Of a stretch of 5,899 nt of DNA, positions 1 to 5,796 are shown piece by piece. The stretch is from CAZLMW01 sp964560875. Lineage in GTDB: Bacteria > Myxococcota_A > UBA9042. The stretch covers positions 1-5,899 of the forward strand of contig CAZLMW010000221.1 in assembly GCA_964560875.1 (NCBI GenBank). Direction: 5' to 3'. A model generated the notes under the pieces. That model was not told the origin of the DNA. It saw nothing but the letters and a program-made list of their open reading frames with translations, and ran no database searches. The stretch's first letter is position 1; each line of letters begins with the position of its first letter. The position numbers and the translations under genes were made by a program.

Positions 1-62
1 CATTGCGTCTCCAACCTTGGGATTTCAAGCACGCTGCCACAGCCCCCCCCCCCCCGTGTCAA
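1..62 (-). promoter_or_regulatory. Possible start signals of a leftward gene running off the window
   Basis: On the minus strand an ATG lies at 3-1, preceded by GGAG (12-9) with a 5-nt spacer, which is a reasonable start signal for a gene continuing off the left edge. Further upstream a perfect TTGACA (-35 consensus) lies at 62-57 on the same strand, and a run of 13 G (55-43) follows it directly. No good -10 hexamer stands at 16-18 nt spacing, so the promoter part is weak. Only the initiator codon would be inside the window, so the product cannot be named. Confidence 0.3.
43..55. repeat. Poly-C homopolymer (13 C)
   Basis: Thirteen consecutive C on the plus strand (G on the minus strand), in apparently non-coding DNA about 40 nt upstream of a possible leftward start codon. 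On the minus strand it directly follows TTGACAC. Such tracts are prone to slippage in replication and in sequencing, so the exact length is uncertain. Confidence 0.9.
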
Positions 63-74
63 CCGCCTGCGGAC

Positions 75-98
75 CGTCCGGGTGCCGGGATCCGGACG
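75..98. repeat. Inverted repeat, 7-bp arms, 10-nt loop
   Basis: CGTCCGG (75-81) and CCGGACG (92-98) are perfect reverse complements separated by 10 nt (82-91). It lies just upstream, on the minus strand, of the TTGACA at 62-57, so it could be an operator or an RNA hairpin. No T-tract follows on either strand, which argues against an intrinsic terminator. In GC-rich DNA such dyads also occur by chance. Confidence 0.45.
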
Positions 99-327
99 CC
101 CGTCTGCATTACTGCTACGCCTTCACTGTGGCGCTCCGGGCACGTGTCGAAGCTCGGAGGGCGGGTACCACGCGAATGGGTGGGAAGTTCCGACACTGGC
201 GGTTGGCCCTGGAATCGTCTCTACGGGCCGATCACGGCTCGAAGCTATCGATACCGCACCCCGCCATCAAAACCGCTCCAGCGGCTCCTACGCAACCTAC
301 AAGGGCATATGGCCTTAAAACATGACC

Positions 328-347
328 CCGCGGACGGTGCCCCGCGG
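328..347 (-). terminator. Weak candidate terminator hairpin downstream of the repeat lipoprotein gene
   Basis: Two CCGCGG hexamers (328-333 and 342-347) can pair across an 8-nt loop. Read on the minus strand, a TTTT run lies shortly after the stem (320-317), as expected for a poor intrinsic terminator of the gene that stops at 487. The distance of about 140 nt from the stop, the short stem and the short T run make this tentative. Confidence 0.22.
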
Positions 348-381
348 TCCCACGCCGTGAGTGCGGCGCCCGGGGCTCTGC

Positions 382-410
382 TTTGCTCTTTGCTCGCTTG
401 GCTTGGCTTG
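382..410. repeat. Short tandem repeats (TTTGCTC x2, GCTTG x3)
   Basis: Two adjacent copies of TTTGCTC (382-395) run directly into three copies of GCTTG (396-410). The patch is non-coding as far as can be judged and has no evident function. It may be a slippage-generated microsatellite. Confidence 0.6.
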
Positions 411-486
411 GAAATCAGCACCTTAGCCATGAACGACCCGCATTGAGCCTGCGCGGTCCTGCGCAGCAGACGCGCCTACAGGCCGT

Positions 487-1683
487 TCACTGGCAGACGG
501 TTTTGCCGGCCTTGGACAAGCGCATCACGATGAGGTCGGACTTCTTGCCGCTTGCGGATTGCCCCACGACGGCCATCGCACCGGTCCACGCGACGACAGC
601 TCGCCCAGCGCCCCCGGTTGTGCCGGCGGACACGCTCCACAGCTTCTTACCAGCCTTGTCGAGCCGCCAGGCGGTCGCGCGGCCATCGGACGCTTTCGCC
701 GCGGACCTCCCCGCAACTGCGTATCCGCTATCGAACTTCACGATGTCGTACGCGGCGGCCCCGCCGGGCGATTCGTGGGTGACCTGCCACTTGCTGAAGC
801 CCTTGTCGTCGGCGTGCATGAACCACGCGGCGGAGTACTTCTTGCCCGGTGCCTTGCGGCTGCCCGCGACCGTGTAGCCCTTGTTCTGCGCGACCGGGTC
901 GGGGTGGCTCATGACCGCCCAGCCCGTGTCCTCGCCATTGCCGTGATAGGTGCGCTCCCACAGCGTCTTGCCGGTCGCGTCGAGGCCGAGCAGCCAGACG
1001 TGTGGCCCTCCGCCGCCGGGCGCCGTATCGCCGACCACCACGAGGTCGCCGTTGTACAGCTGGCCGATGTCCCACGCGGCATCGAACCCGGTCTTGCCGT
1101 ACGTCTTGGTCCAAAGCGGTTGCATCGTCGTGTTGTCGAGCATCGCGACGGCCATGGCGATGTCCCCTTTTGCGTTTTCGGCGTATCCGGCGACGTGCAA
1201 ACGAAGCGATGGCTTCTTGGCGGCTCCCGCGAGGGCGACGCCGTGTACTTCGGTCATCTCGTCGAGCTTGAACAGGTGGCTCGCGAGCGGCTTGCCGTTG
1301 AGGTCGACCTTCTGCACCCAACCCTTGTTGCGCTTATCGCCNNNNNNNNNNNNNNNNNNNNNNNNNNNNNNNNNNNNNNNNNNNNNNNNNNNNNNNNNNN
1401 NNNNNNNNNNNNNNNNNNNNNNNNNNNNNNNNNNNNNNNNNGCATCCGCACTCCCAGCATCGACAGCGCCGCCTGCGTCGTTTCCGCTTGCCGTGCCATC
1501 AACCGAGTGGCCGGTGTCTGCTCCTGCTGCGCCAGAGTCGGTCGGAGCGGTCGAATCTCCGGTCGTTGAGCCGCTGTCCGAGCCGCCGGCGGGCGCCGGT
1601 TCCGGATCGGATCCACAGGCGCAAACCATGGCGGCCACGGCCACCAAGGCCATCATCGATCGCAGCTTCAATCGCATCGTCAT
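487..1683 (-). CDS. Repeat-containing (beta-propeller-like) lipoprotein, interrupted by assembly gap
   Basis: Predicted surface or periplasmic lipoprotein of unknown function. From the ATG at 1683 (TTG-free, preceded by AAGGAA at 1697-1692 with 8-nt spacing) it begins with a basic n-region (RLKLR), a hydrophobic core and a lipobox VCAC, so Cys23 should be lipidated. Residues 24-80 form a Ser/Gly/Asp/Thr/Ala-rich linker typical of myxobacterial exported proteins. After the gap, residues 115-398 contain about five repeats of roughly 50 residues. They share a 'GY/DxxVxGxs...W...LDxxGKxLW...' pattern, for example around LDATGKTLWERTY, GYTVAGS, GYAVAGR and LDKAGKKLW, resembling PQQ-like or related beta-propeller blades. 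The repeat nature is seen directly; the fold is inferred. The start overlaps the stop of the upstream DUF3052 gene (ATGA at 1683-1680), implying one transcript with translational coupling. The 100-N gap falls between linker and first visible repeat, so true length, blade number and even frame continuity are unknown. Confidence 0.8.
   Translation of the reverse strand: MTMRLKLRSMMALVAVAAMVCACGSDPEPAPAGGSDSGSTTGDSTAPTDSGAAGADTGHSVDGTASGNDAGGAVDAGSADXXXXXXXXXXXXXXXXXXXXXXXXXXXXXXXXXXGDKRNKGWVQKVDLNGKPLASHLFKLDEMTEVHGVALAGAAKKPSLRLHVAGYAENAKGDIAMAVAMLDNTTMQPLWTKTYGKTGFDAAWDIGQLYNGDLVVVGDTAPGGGGPHVWLLGLDATGKTLWERTYHGNGEDTGWAVMSHPDPVAQNKGYTVAGSRKAPGKKYSAAWFMHADDKGFSKWQVTHESPGGAAAYDIVKFDSGYAVAGRSAAKASDGRATAWRLDKAGKKLWSVSAGTTGGAGRAVVAWTGAMAVVGQSASGKKSDLIVMRLSKAGKTVCQ
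1342..1441. other. Assembly gap (100 N)
   Basis: Exactly 100 undetermined bases, the conventional placeholder for a scaffold gap of unknown size. It lies inside the repeat lipoprotein gene. The flanking coding parts happen to be in the same frame across 100 N, which by itself proves nothing about the true gap length. Confidence 0.97.
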
Positions 1684-2132
1684 CGGTTCGTTTCCTTGCC
1701 CTTGGCGGCTGCCCGGCGCTCTTTGCGGACTTCCTTGCGCCACACCAGCCGCAGCCCCGACCAGGTGGCGTCGATCGCGCAGACCTTGTTGTCGACAAGC
1801 CCCGTGGGCAGAGCGACTGCGCGGATGACGTCCTCGGTCATTTCGGTCGGCACTTTCGAGGCTTTCTTCGGCCAGCCGATCCAGATCCCGCCGTCGAGGT
1901 CCATCTCGGCCGCGAACTCGTGCACCTTCGACTCGAAGAGCGCGCGCGACTTCACGAAGAAAACGACCACATTGGCGCCATCGATCGGCGCGTCCGAAGC
2001 GATCAACACCCCGCCGGGCAACGGCACCAGCAGGTCGTCGACAAATCTAGCCGGCGGATTGACCAATACGACGCGATGGCCGTCCTTGATGCCGAGCTTC
2101 TTCGGCAGCGGTGTCCCTGAATAACCAGCCAT
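1680..2132 (-). CDS. DUF3052 family protein
   Basis: A 150-residue cytoplasmic-looking protein with the hallmarks I associate with DUF3052: N-terminal MAGYSGTPLPKKLGIKDG, a central hydrophobic strand (VVVFFVKSR, 55-63), then WPKKASKVPTEMTEDVIR (87-104) and GLVDNKVCAIDATWSGLR (111-128). No biochemical function is established for the family as far as I know. There is no signal peptide or membrane segment; the C-terminus is basic (RKEVRKERRAAAKGK). The ATG at 2132 was chosen because family similarity begins there and GGAG (2140-2137) lies 4 nt upstream; the open frame continues to 2246 but the extra residues look unrelated and would run into the divergent gene. Its stop codon overlaps the start of the lipoprotein gene downstream (ATGA), so the two are probably co-expressed. 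A divergent gene starts 84 nt away on the other strand. Confidence 0.85.
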   Translation of the reverse strand: MAGYSGTPLPKKLGIKDGHRVVLVNPPARFVDDLLVPLPGGVLIASDAPIDGANVVVFFVKSRALFESKVHEFAAEMDLDGGIWIGWPKKASKVPTEMTEDVIRAVALPTGLVDNKVCAIDATWSGLRLVWRKEVRKERRAAAKGKETNR

Positions 2133-2158
2133 GTCGCTCCAGAGGGCCGCGCTGACCG

Positions 2159-2193
2159 GCGACCGCTTGCCCGCCAACCACCTGATTGGTCGC
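2159..2193. promoter_or_regulatory. Dyad in the divergent intergenic spacer
   Basis: The 83-bp spacer between the divergent starts at 2132 (minus) and 2216 (plus) contains GCGACC (2159-2164) and its reverse complement GGTCGC (2188-2193). Nested inside are CCAA (2174-2177) and TTGG (2186-2189). It must hold at least part of the control signals for both genes, but I find no clear -35/-10 pair on either strand. The dyad could be an operator for a shared regulator; this is only an inference from symmetry and position. Confidence 0.3.
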
Positions 2194-2215
2194 GCGGGGG
2201 CGGGAAGATGCCATA

Positions 2216-3946
2216 ATGACGGCCATGACGGCATCACGATCGACAACTCTCGCGTGCGCAGCCGCCGTTTTTATTGTCCTCGCCGGCCCCCTCGAAAGCC
2301 GTGCCACTCCCGGCCCCGATTCGGTAGCGGTCCTGGCCAACGCGGCGACCGCGACCAGTGTGGCGTTGATGGACGAGTACGCCAGCCGTCGTCACATCCC
2401 GCCCACGCAGCGCTGCAAAGTCTCGGTCAAGCCGTTCGTGGATGTCGGCCTGCACGATTTTCGCAACAAGATCGTGCTGCCGCTGGTGCAATGCCTCAAC
2501 AACGGCGCGGCGCTCGATCGGGTCGAAGCCATCGTGCTGATGCGCGGAATGCCACGGCGTGTGCTGGTCAAGTTCGAGGGCGGTTCGCTGCGCGTGTCCC
2601 TCGCGGCCGCTTTGGCGATTTGGCGGTCCAGCGTCGCGCCCGGCGAGGAAGACATCCGCAAGTGGGCGCCCGGCCGCAAGGTCCCGTGCGGCAAGAAGAA
2701 CGGCAAAATCCAATACTGCTGGGGCGCCAAGTGGGCAAACCCGTACCGCGAGGGACCGTTTGGACCGTCCTGGGAACGCAAGGTCGGGCCCGTACATTGG
2801 CGCATGTGGCTGGTGACCGCGCTCGACGGCTACACGGACCAGGACGTCCGCACGCTCATCGACAGCGCCATGAACGCAGATACACCCGACTTGAAGGCCG
2901 AGTGGCTGATGATGAAGGGCGCCGACAAAGCACGCGGCGCGCTCGACGGCCAATATCCGGTGGTTGCCCAACAGCTCCAGGGGTTGGTTCCAGGTCCGGT
3001 CAGCCAGGTGAAGTTCAAGAGCAACCTCACCGGCAAGAAGCTGATGGGGTTTGTCACCGGCACCGCCAAGCTGGGCGCGACAATCGAGGGCAATAGCTAC
3101 GCGCCCGGCGCCATCGTCGACAACCTGACCAGCTTCGGCGCCGTGCCGACCAACTTCGTGGCGCCCGAAGCCGGTGGACAGCAGTCGCAGGTGTCGGTCA
3201 GTCGGTGGGTTCGCGGCGGCGTGGCCGGGGTGCATGGAACGGTCAGCGAGCCGCTCAACAACTGCTTTCCTTCGCGCAAATTCCTCGTCGACTACGCCGG
3301 CGGCGCCACGCTCGCCGAAGCGTATTGGAAGAACCTGCCGTTCGTGTACTGGATGAACCTGGTCATCGGCGATCCGATGGTCGCGCCATTCGCACGACGT
3401 CCGACCATCGCGATCGAATCCATGGACGGCCTCGCGACCGTAGTCGGCGACGAGATCAAGCTGCCAGCGACCGGCACCGTGCGGTTCAAAGTGACGGCCG
3501 ATGGCGGCGACGACGCGCTCGAAGGCGTGGCCGTGTACGTCGATGGCGCAGTGGCGGCTTCGGTGACCGACTCGACGGCGACGTTCGAATTCGAGGTCGG
3601 CAACCGGCACGTCGTCGCAGTCGCGCGCGCCGCCAAGTCCGATACTGGGGCGGGGATTTGGGAGTCGAAGGGCTGGCAGGGCTGGAACGCGCGCGTCGCC
3701 GTCAAACGCGGCAACGACCAGGGCCAGGTCGACGCATCCGGAACCGACGCCGGCGAGCCATCGGCGCCATCCAAACCGCCCGGCGACGACGATGATGGCT
3801 GCTCAGCGTCCCGATCCTCGGGCCCATACGGCTGGCTCAACTTGATCGTGTTCGCGCTATTCGCACTTGGGATCCGGATGCGAAGGCGCCCATTGCCCGC
3901 GACGGCTCAAGGGTCAAACTGCAGCGGGTCGAAGCGTCCGCGCTGA
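2216..3946 (+). CDS. Secreted TIGR03790-like protein with Ig-like domain and MYXO-CTERM-like tail
   Basis: A 576-residue exported protein of unknown activity. The ATG at 2216 has GGGAAG (2202-2207) 8 nt upstream and gives a signal peptide with core LACAAAVFIVLAG and a likely type I cleavage after SRA30. The body matches my knowledge of the TIGR03790 family. An N-terminal DSVAVLANAAT...IPP segment (about 34-70) is followed by VEAIVLMRGMP and WLVTALDGYTDQDVRTLID. The C-terminal block has SYAPGAIVDNLTSFGA (294-309), QSQVSVSRWVRGGVAGVHGT (323-342), EAYW (368-371) and IGDPMVAPF (384-392). Residues about 396-493 look like an Ig-like beta domain (VRFKVTADGG, GVAVYVDG). A Gly/Ser/Asp linker, DDDDGCS, a hydrophobic stretch (about 539-553) and RMRRR follow, as in MYXO-CTERM signals processed by a rhombosortase-type protease. 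Unusually, about 18 residues follow the Arg cluster. Its 3' end overlaps the convergent acylphosphatase gene by 40 bp. Confidence 0.82.
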   Translation: MTAMTASRSTTLACAAAVFIVLAGPLESRATPGPDSVAVLANAATATSVALMDEYASRRHIPPTQRCKVSVKPFVDVGLHDFRNKIVLPLVQCLNNGAALDRVEAIVLMRGMPRRVLVKFEGGSLRVSLAAALAIWRSSVAPGEEDIRKWAPGRKVPCGKKNGKIQYCWGAKWANPYREGPFGPSWERKVGPVHWRMWLVTALDGYTDQDVRTLIDSAMNADTPDLKAEWLMMKGADKARGALDGQYPVVAQQLQGLVPGPVSQVKFKSNLTGKKLMGFVTGTAKLGATIEGNSYAPGAIVDNLTSFGAVPTNFVAPEAGGQQSQVSVSRWVRGGVAGVHGTVSEPLNNCFPSRKFLVDYAGGATLAEAYWKNLPFVYWMNLVIGDPMVAPFARRPTIAIESMDGLATVVGDEIKLPATGTVRFKVTADGGDDALEGVAVYVDGAVAASVTDSTATFEFEVGNRHVVAVARAAKSDTGAGIWESKGWQGWNARVAVKRGNDQGQVDASGTDAGEPSAPSKPPGDDDDGCSASRSSGPYGWLNLIVFALFALGIRMRRRPLPATAQGSNCSGSKRPR

Positions 3947-4215
3947 ACGGCGAACCCATGGGCCCATTCCGCGACGGGACGTTCGGCGACCGCGACGTTG
4001 TCCACACGCGCCATGGGCGGGCCGTCGCCGCACCACGCAACGAACGCGTCGACCTCTTCCACCGGACCCTGCACCAGCGCCTCGACGCGCCCGTCAGCCA
4101 GATTGCGAACCCAACCGCTTACGCCGAGCTCACGCGCCTGTTCCGCGGTCGATGCACGGTAGAAAACACCCTGCACGCGACCTTCGATGAGGAGGTGAAG
4201 ACGCTTTTCTTTCAT
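3907..4215 (-). CDS. acyP: Acylphosphatase
   Basis: A 102-residue cytoplasmic enzyme that hydrolyses the carboxyl-phosphate bond of acyl phosphates (for example acetyl phosphate or 1,3-bisphosphoglycerate) to carboxylate and phosphate. Both family signatures are visible: IEGRVQGVFYR (10-20), with the phosphate-binding loop and catalytic Arg20, and GWVRNLADGRVEALVQG (34-50), with catalytic Asn38. Length is slightly above the usual 90-95 because of a C-terminal extension (RGRFDPLQFDP). The ATG at 4215 fits the family N-terminus and has a weak GGAA upstream; an in-frame ATG at 4227 is possible. The gene is convergent with the TIGR03790-like gene (40-bp 3' overlap) and head-to-head with the methyltransferase gene, whose proposed GTG start at 4195 lies inside this coding region. 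Its promoter must therefore lie within the neighbouring gene. Confidence 0.93.
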   Translation of the reverse strand: MKEKRLHLLIEGRVQGVFYRASTAEQARELGVSGWVRNLADGRVEALVQGPVEEVDAFVAWCGDGPPMARVDNVAVAERPVAEWAHGFAVQRGRFDPLQFDP

Positions 4216-5043
4216 CGCTGGTTCCATGGGAAAACCCGCACTCTCGCAGGCCTTGTCGGCTCGTTGCTGATTGTCGCCTCGCAAACGGCGTGCAACAAGT
4301 CGTCGTCGCCCGAAGTTCGTGCCCAGCCCAGGGCAACTTCCACCGCTCCACAGCCGGTCGCCGCAATGCCTTCATCCGCCCCCACACCGCCGTCGCCATC
4401 CGACCCATTCGCCGCGGCGCGTGCACGGATGGTCAAAGCGCAGCTCGCCGGTCGAGACATCACCGATTCCGCCGTTCTCGCGGCGATGGGACGCGTGCCT
4501 CGCCACCGGTTCGTGGCGGTCGGCCTACGCGACGCCGCCTACAACGACTCGCCGCTGCCGATCGGCCACAAACAGACGATTTCGCAGCCCTACATCGTGG
4601 CATTGATGACGCAACTCGCCGGCGCCAGGAAAGGCGCGCGAGCCTTGGACGTCGGGACAGGTTCGGGCTACCAGGCCGCCGTCTTGGCCGAGCTCGGTGC
4701 GCGCGTCCACAGCATCGAGATCGTCTGCCCGCTCGCCGACGCGGCACGAAAGGTCCTCGACGCAACCGGCTACAATTCGATCGCGAGCAAGTGCGGCGAT
4801 GGCTACAAGGGCTGGCCGGAACACGCGCCGTTCGACGTCATCATCGTCGCAGCCGCGCCCAACCACGTGCCCAAGGCGCTGATCGAGCAGCTCGCCCCCG
4901 GCGGAACGCTGGTACTGCCCGTGGGGCCGATGTCGCTGCAGAAGATGGTGGTGATTCGCAAGGCGCTGGACGGCACGATATCGCGAAAGACGACGATCGC
5001 GGTCCGTTTCGTCCCGATGACGGGCGAGGCGTTGCGCGAGTGA
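4195..5043 (+). CDS. pcm: Protein-L-isoaspartate O-methyltransferase with N-terminal export signal
   Basis: Transfers a methyl group from S-adenosylmethionine to L-isoaspartyl residues in damaged proteins, starting their repair. The domain spans about 77-282, close to the normal length of about 210 residues. It shows MVKAQLAGRDI (79-89), the conserved GHKQTISQPYIVA (124-136), SAM motif I LDVGTGSGYQAAVL (151-164), an acidic SIEI strand, CGDGYKGWP, FDVIIVAAA and LAPGGTLVLPVG. In front is a 76-residue extension: basic n-region, hydrophobic GLVGSLLIVAS, then QTAC33 and a Pro/Ser/Ala-rich linker. This looks like a lipoprotein or Sec signal, although Gln at -3 is unusual for a lipobox. The start is uncertain. 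GTG at 4195 is the only plausible one that includes the whole signal, but GAGGAG touches it with no spacer. ATG at 4366 would give a cytoplasmic form without signal. The start overlaps the divergent acylphosphatase gene by 21 bp, and the 3' end is 12 bp from the convergent lipoprotein gene. Confidence 0.88.
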   Translation: MKTLFFHRWFHGKTRTLAGLVGSLLIVASQTACNKSSSPEVRAQPRATSTAPQPVAAMPSSAPTPPSPSDPFAAARARMVKAQLAGRDITDSAVLAAMGRVPRHRFVAVGLRDAAYNDSPLPIGHKQTISQPYIVALMTQLAGARKGARALDVGTGSGYQAAVLAELGARVHSIEIVCPLADAARKVLDATGYNSIASKCGDGYKGWPEHAPFDVIIVAAAPNHVPKALIEQLAPGGTLVLPVGPMSLQKMVVIRKALDGTISRKTTIAVRFVPMTGEALRE

Positions 5044-5055
5044 CGCGGTTTGTCG

Positions 5056-5796
5056 CTATTTGCCGGGCGCGGCGCCCTCTTTGGCAGACGCAGCCTCGGG
5101 CTTGCCAGCCGCATCGGCTTTGCCAGCAGCATCGGGTTGGATCGTCGCGGTCTCGATGATCGCGCCGTACTTGTAGCCGGCGCCGAAGTCCTTATCGACC
5201 GCCAGCTTGCCGGTCACGGTCACGATATCGCCGACCTTGGCGGTGTGCTGCGTCGTCACCGTGATGTCGTGATCGCCAGCCTCGGCGCTTCCGGAACCGT
5301 CCTGCAGGTGAATCCAGTTTCGGTTCATGATCTCCATCGACGCCTTGACGACCTTGCCGCGCACGACGACCTGCTGATCCTTGAGCTTGGCGCGGTCGGC
5401 GTGGAGCTGGGAGACGGTAACGGCGCCTTCGCCCCTGGCCGGCGCGATCTTGTCGCTCACTTTCTTGTCGACGTAACCCTTGCGACGGTTGCCCTGGTCG
5501 GCTGTGCCACCGCCAGCAGCGTTGCCCCCAACGGGTGGATGACCAGCGGGCAGCACCTGGGGATGCCCGGCGGGGAGCGGACCGGCACCACCGGGCTTAT
5601 CGGCGTGGAGTTTGCCGGCGGCAGCGAGCGCTTTCTTATCGGGAACGGCCCCCGTAGCGCCCTCTTCGGCTGCGGCGGGGGCTTTCTTTGCTTCGTCGAC
5701 GGCGACAGGAACCGGCTGCGGTGGCGCCGGCGACTTGTTGCACGCGGACAGCGCGAGGGCACAGGTGAGGGCCAGGCCCAGGGTCACATGGTTCAT
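5056..5796 (-). CDS. OB-fold domain lipoprotein
   Basis: A 246-residue predicted lipoprotein. The ATG at 5796 has a strong GGAGG (5806-5802) 5 nt upstream and starts a textbook signal: short n-region, hydrophobic core and lipobox LSAC with Cys19. A Pro/Ala-rich linker (20-75) leads to a tandem PAGHPQVLPAGHPPVGG segment (75-91) and a Gly-rich patch. Residues about 122-219 resemble an OB-fold (tRNA_anti-like / NrfJ-like) domain: VVVRGKVVKASMEIMNRNWI, HLQDGSGS, DITVTT, AKVGDIVTVTGKLAVDKDFGAGY. Such domains occur in exported proteins of delta-proteobacteria, some near cytochrome genes; a nucleic-acid role is unlikely outside the cytoplasm. The tandem GHP motif could bind metal (inference). The C-terminus is Ala/Gly/Lys repeats (DAAGK twice). 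The gene converges on the methyltransferase gene with a 12-bp gap. Confidence 0.85.
   Translation of the reverse strand: MNHVTLGLALTCALALSACNKSPAPPQPVPVAVDEAKKAPAAAEEGATGAVPDKKALAAAGKLHADKPGGAGPLPAGHPQVLPAGHPPVGGNAAGGGTADQGNRRKGYVDKKVSDKIAPARGEGAVTVSQLHADRAKLKDQQVVVRGKVVKASMEIMNRNWIHLQDGSGSAEAGDHDITVTTQHTAKVGDIVTVTGKLAVDKDFGAGYKYGAIIETATIQPDAAGKADAAGKPEAASAKEGAAPGK

Larger units (their letters stand above)
4..486. other. Intergenic stretch without a recognisable gene
   Basis: About 480 bases lie between the left edge and the stop codon of the first lipoprotein gene. Several frames are open here, but their translations are rich in Pro, Arg, Cys and Trp, resemble no family I know and lack a convincing ribosome binding site. 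No tRNA, rRNA or transposase signature was found on either strand. The stretch includes a poly-C tract, inverted repeats at 75-98 and 328-347, a short tandem-repeat patch at 382-410 and a more AT-rich segment around 305-325. It may combine the 3' flank of the lipoprotein gene with the upstream region of a leftward gene. Confidence 0.6.

Noticed and set aside
84..130. tRNA-like segment on the minus strand around GTCCGGATCCCGG
   Set aside because: The T-loop consensus (TTCRANY) is absent and no acceptor or anticodon arm could be paired.
3..446. 147-codon open frame on the plus strand at the left edge
   Set aside because: Pro/Arg/Trp-rich composition with no recognisable domain; it runs through the homopolymer and tandem-repeat patch.
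449..466. Hairpin CTGCGC/GCGCAG just downstream of the repeat lipoprotein stop
   Set aside because: Stem is 6 bp with a 6-nt loop, but no T-tract follows on the minus strand, so it is not supported as an intrinsic terminator.
559..1569. Long plus-strand frame through the N gap
   Set aside because: Antisense to the repeat lipoprotein, whose signal peptide, lipobox and repeats are clear.
2234..3610. 458-codon open frame on the minus strand
   Set aside because: Lies entirely antisense to the TIGR03790-like gene; His/Arg-rich translation with no family resemblance and no ribosome binding site. Long antisense frames are common in GC-rich genes.
4187..4198. Three-codon mini-ORF ATG-AGG-AGG-TGA before the pcm start
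   Set aside because: Could suggest a leader peptide, but the bases are constrained by the acylphosphatase coding sequence and there is no other support.
4290..5159. 289-codon plus-strand frame
   Set aside because: Shifted-frame shadow of the methyltransferase gene; Arg-rich translation without motifs.
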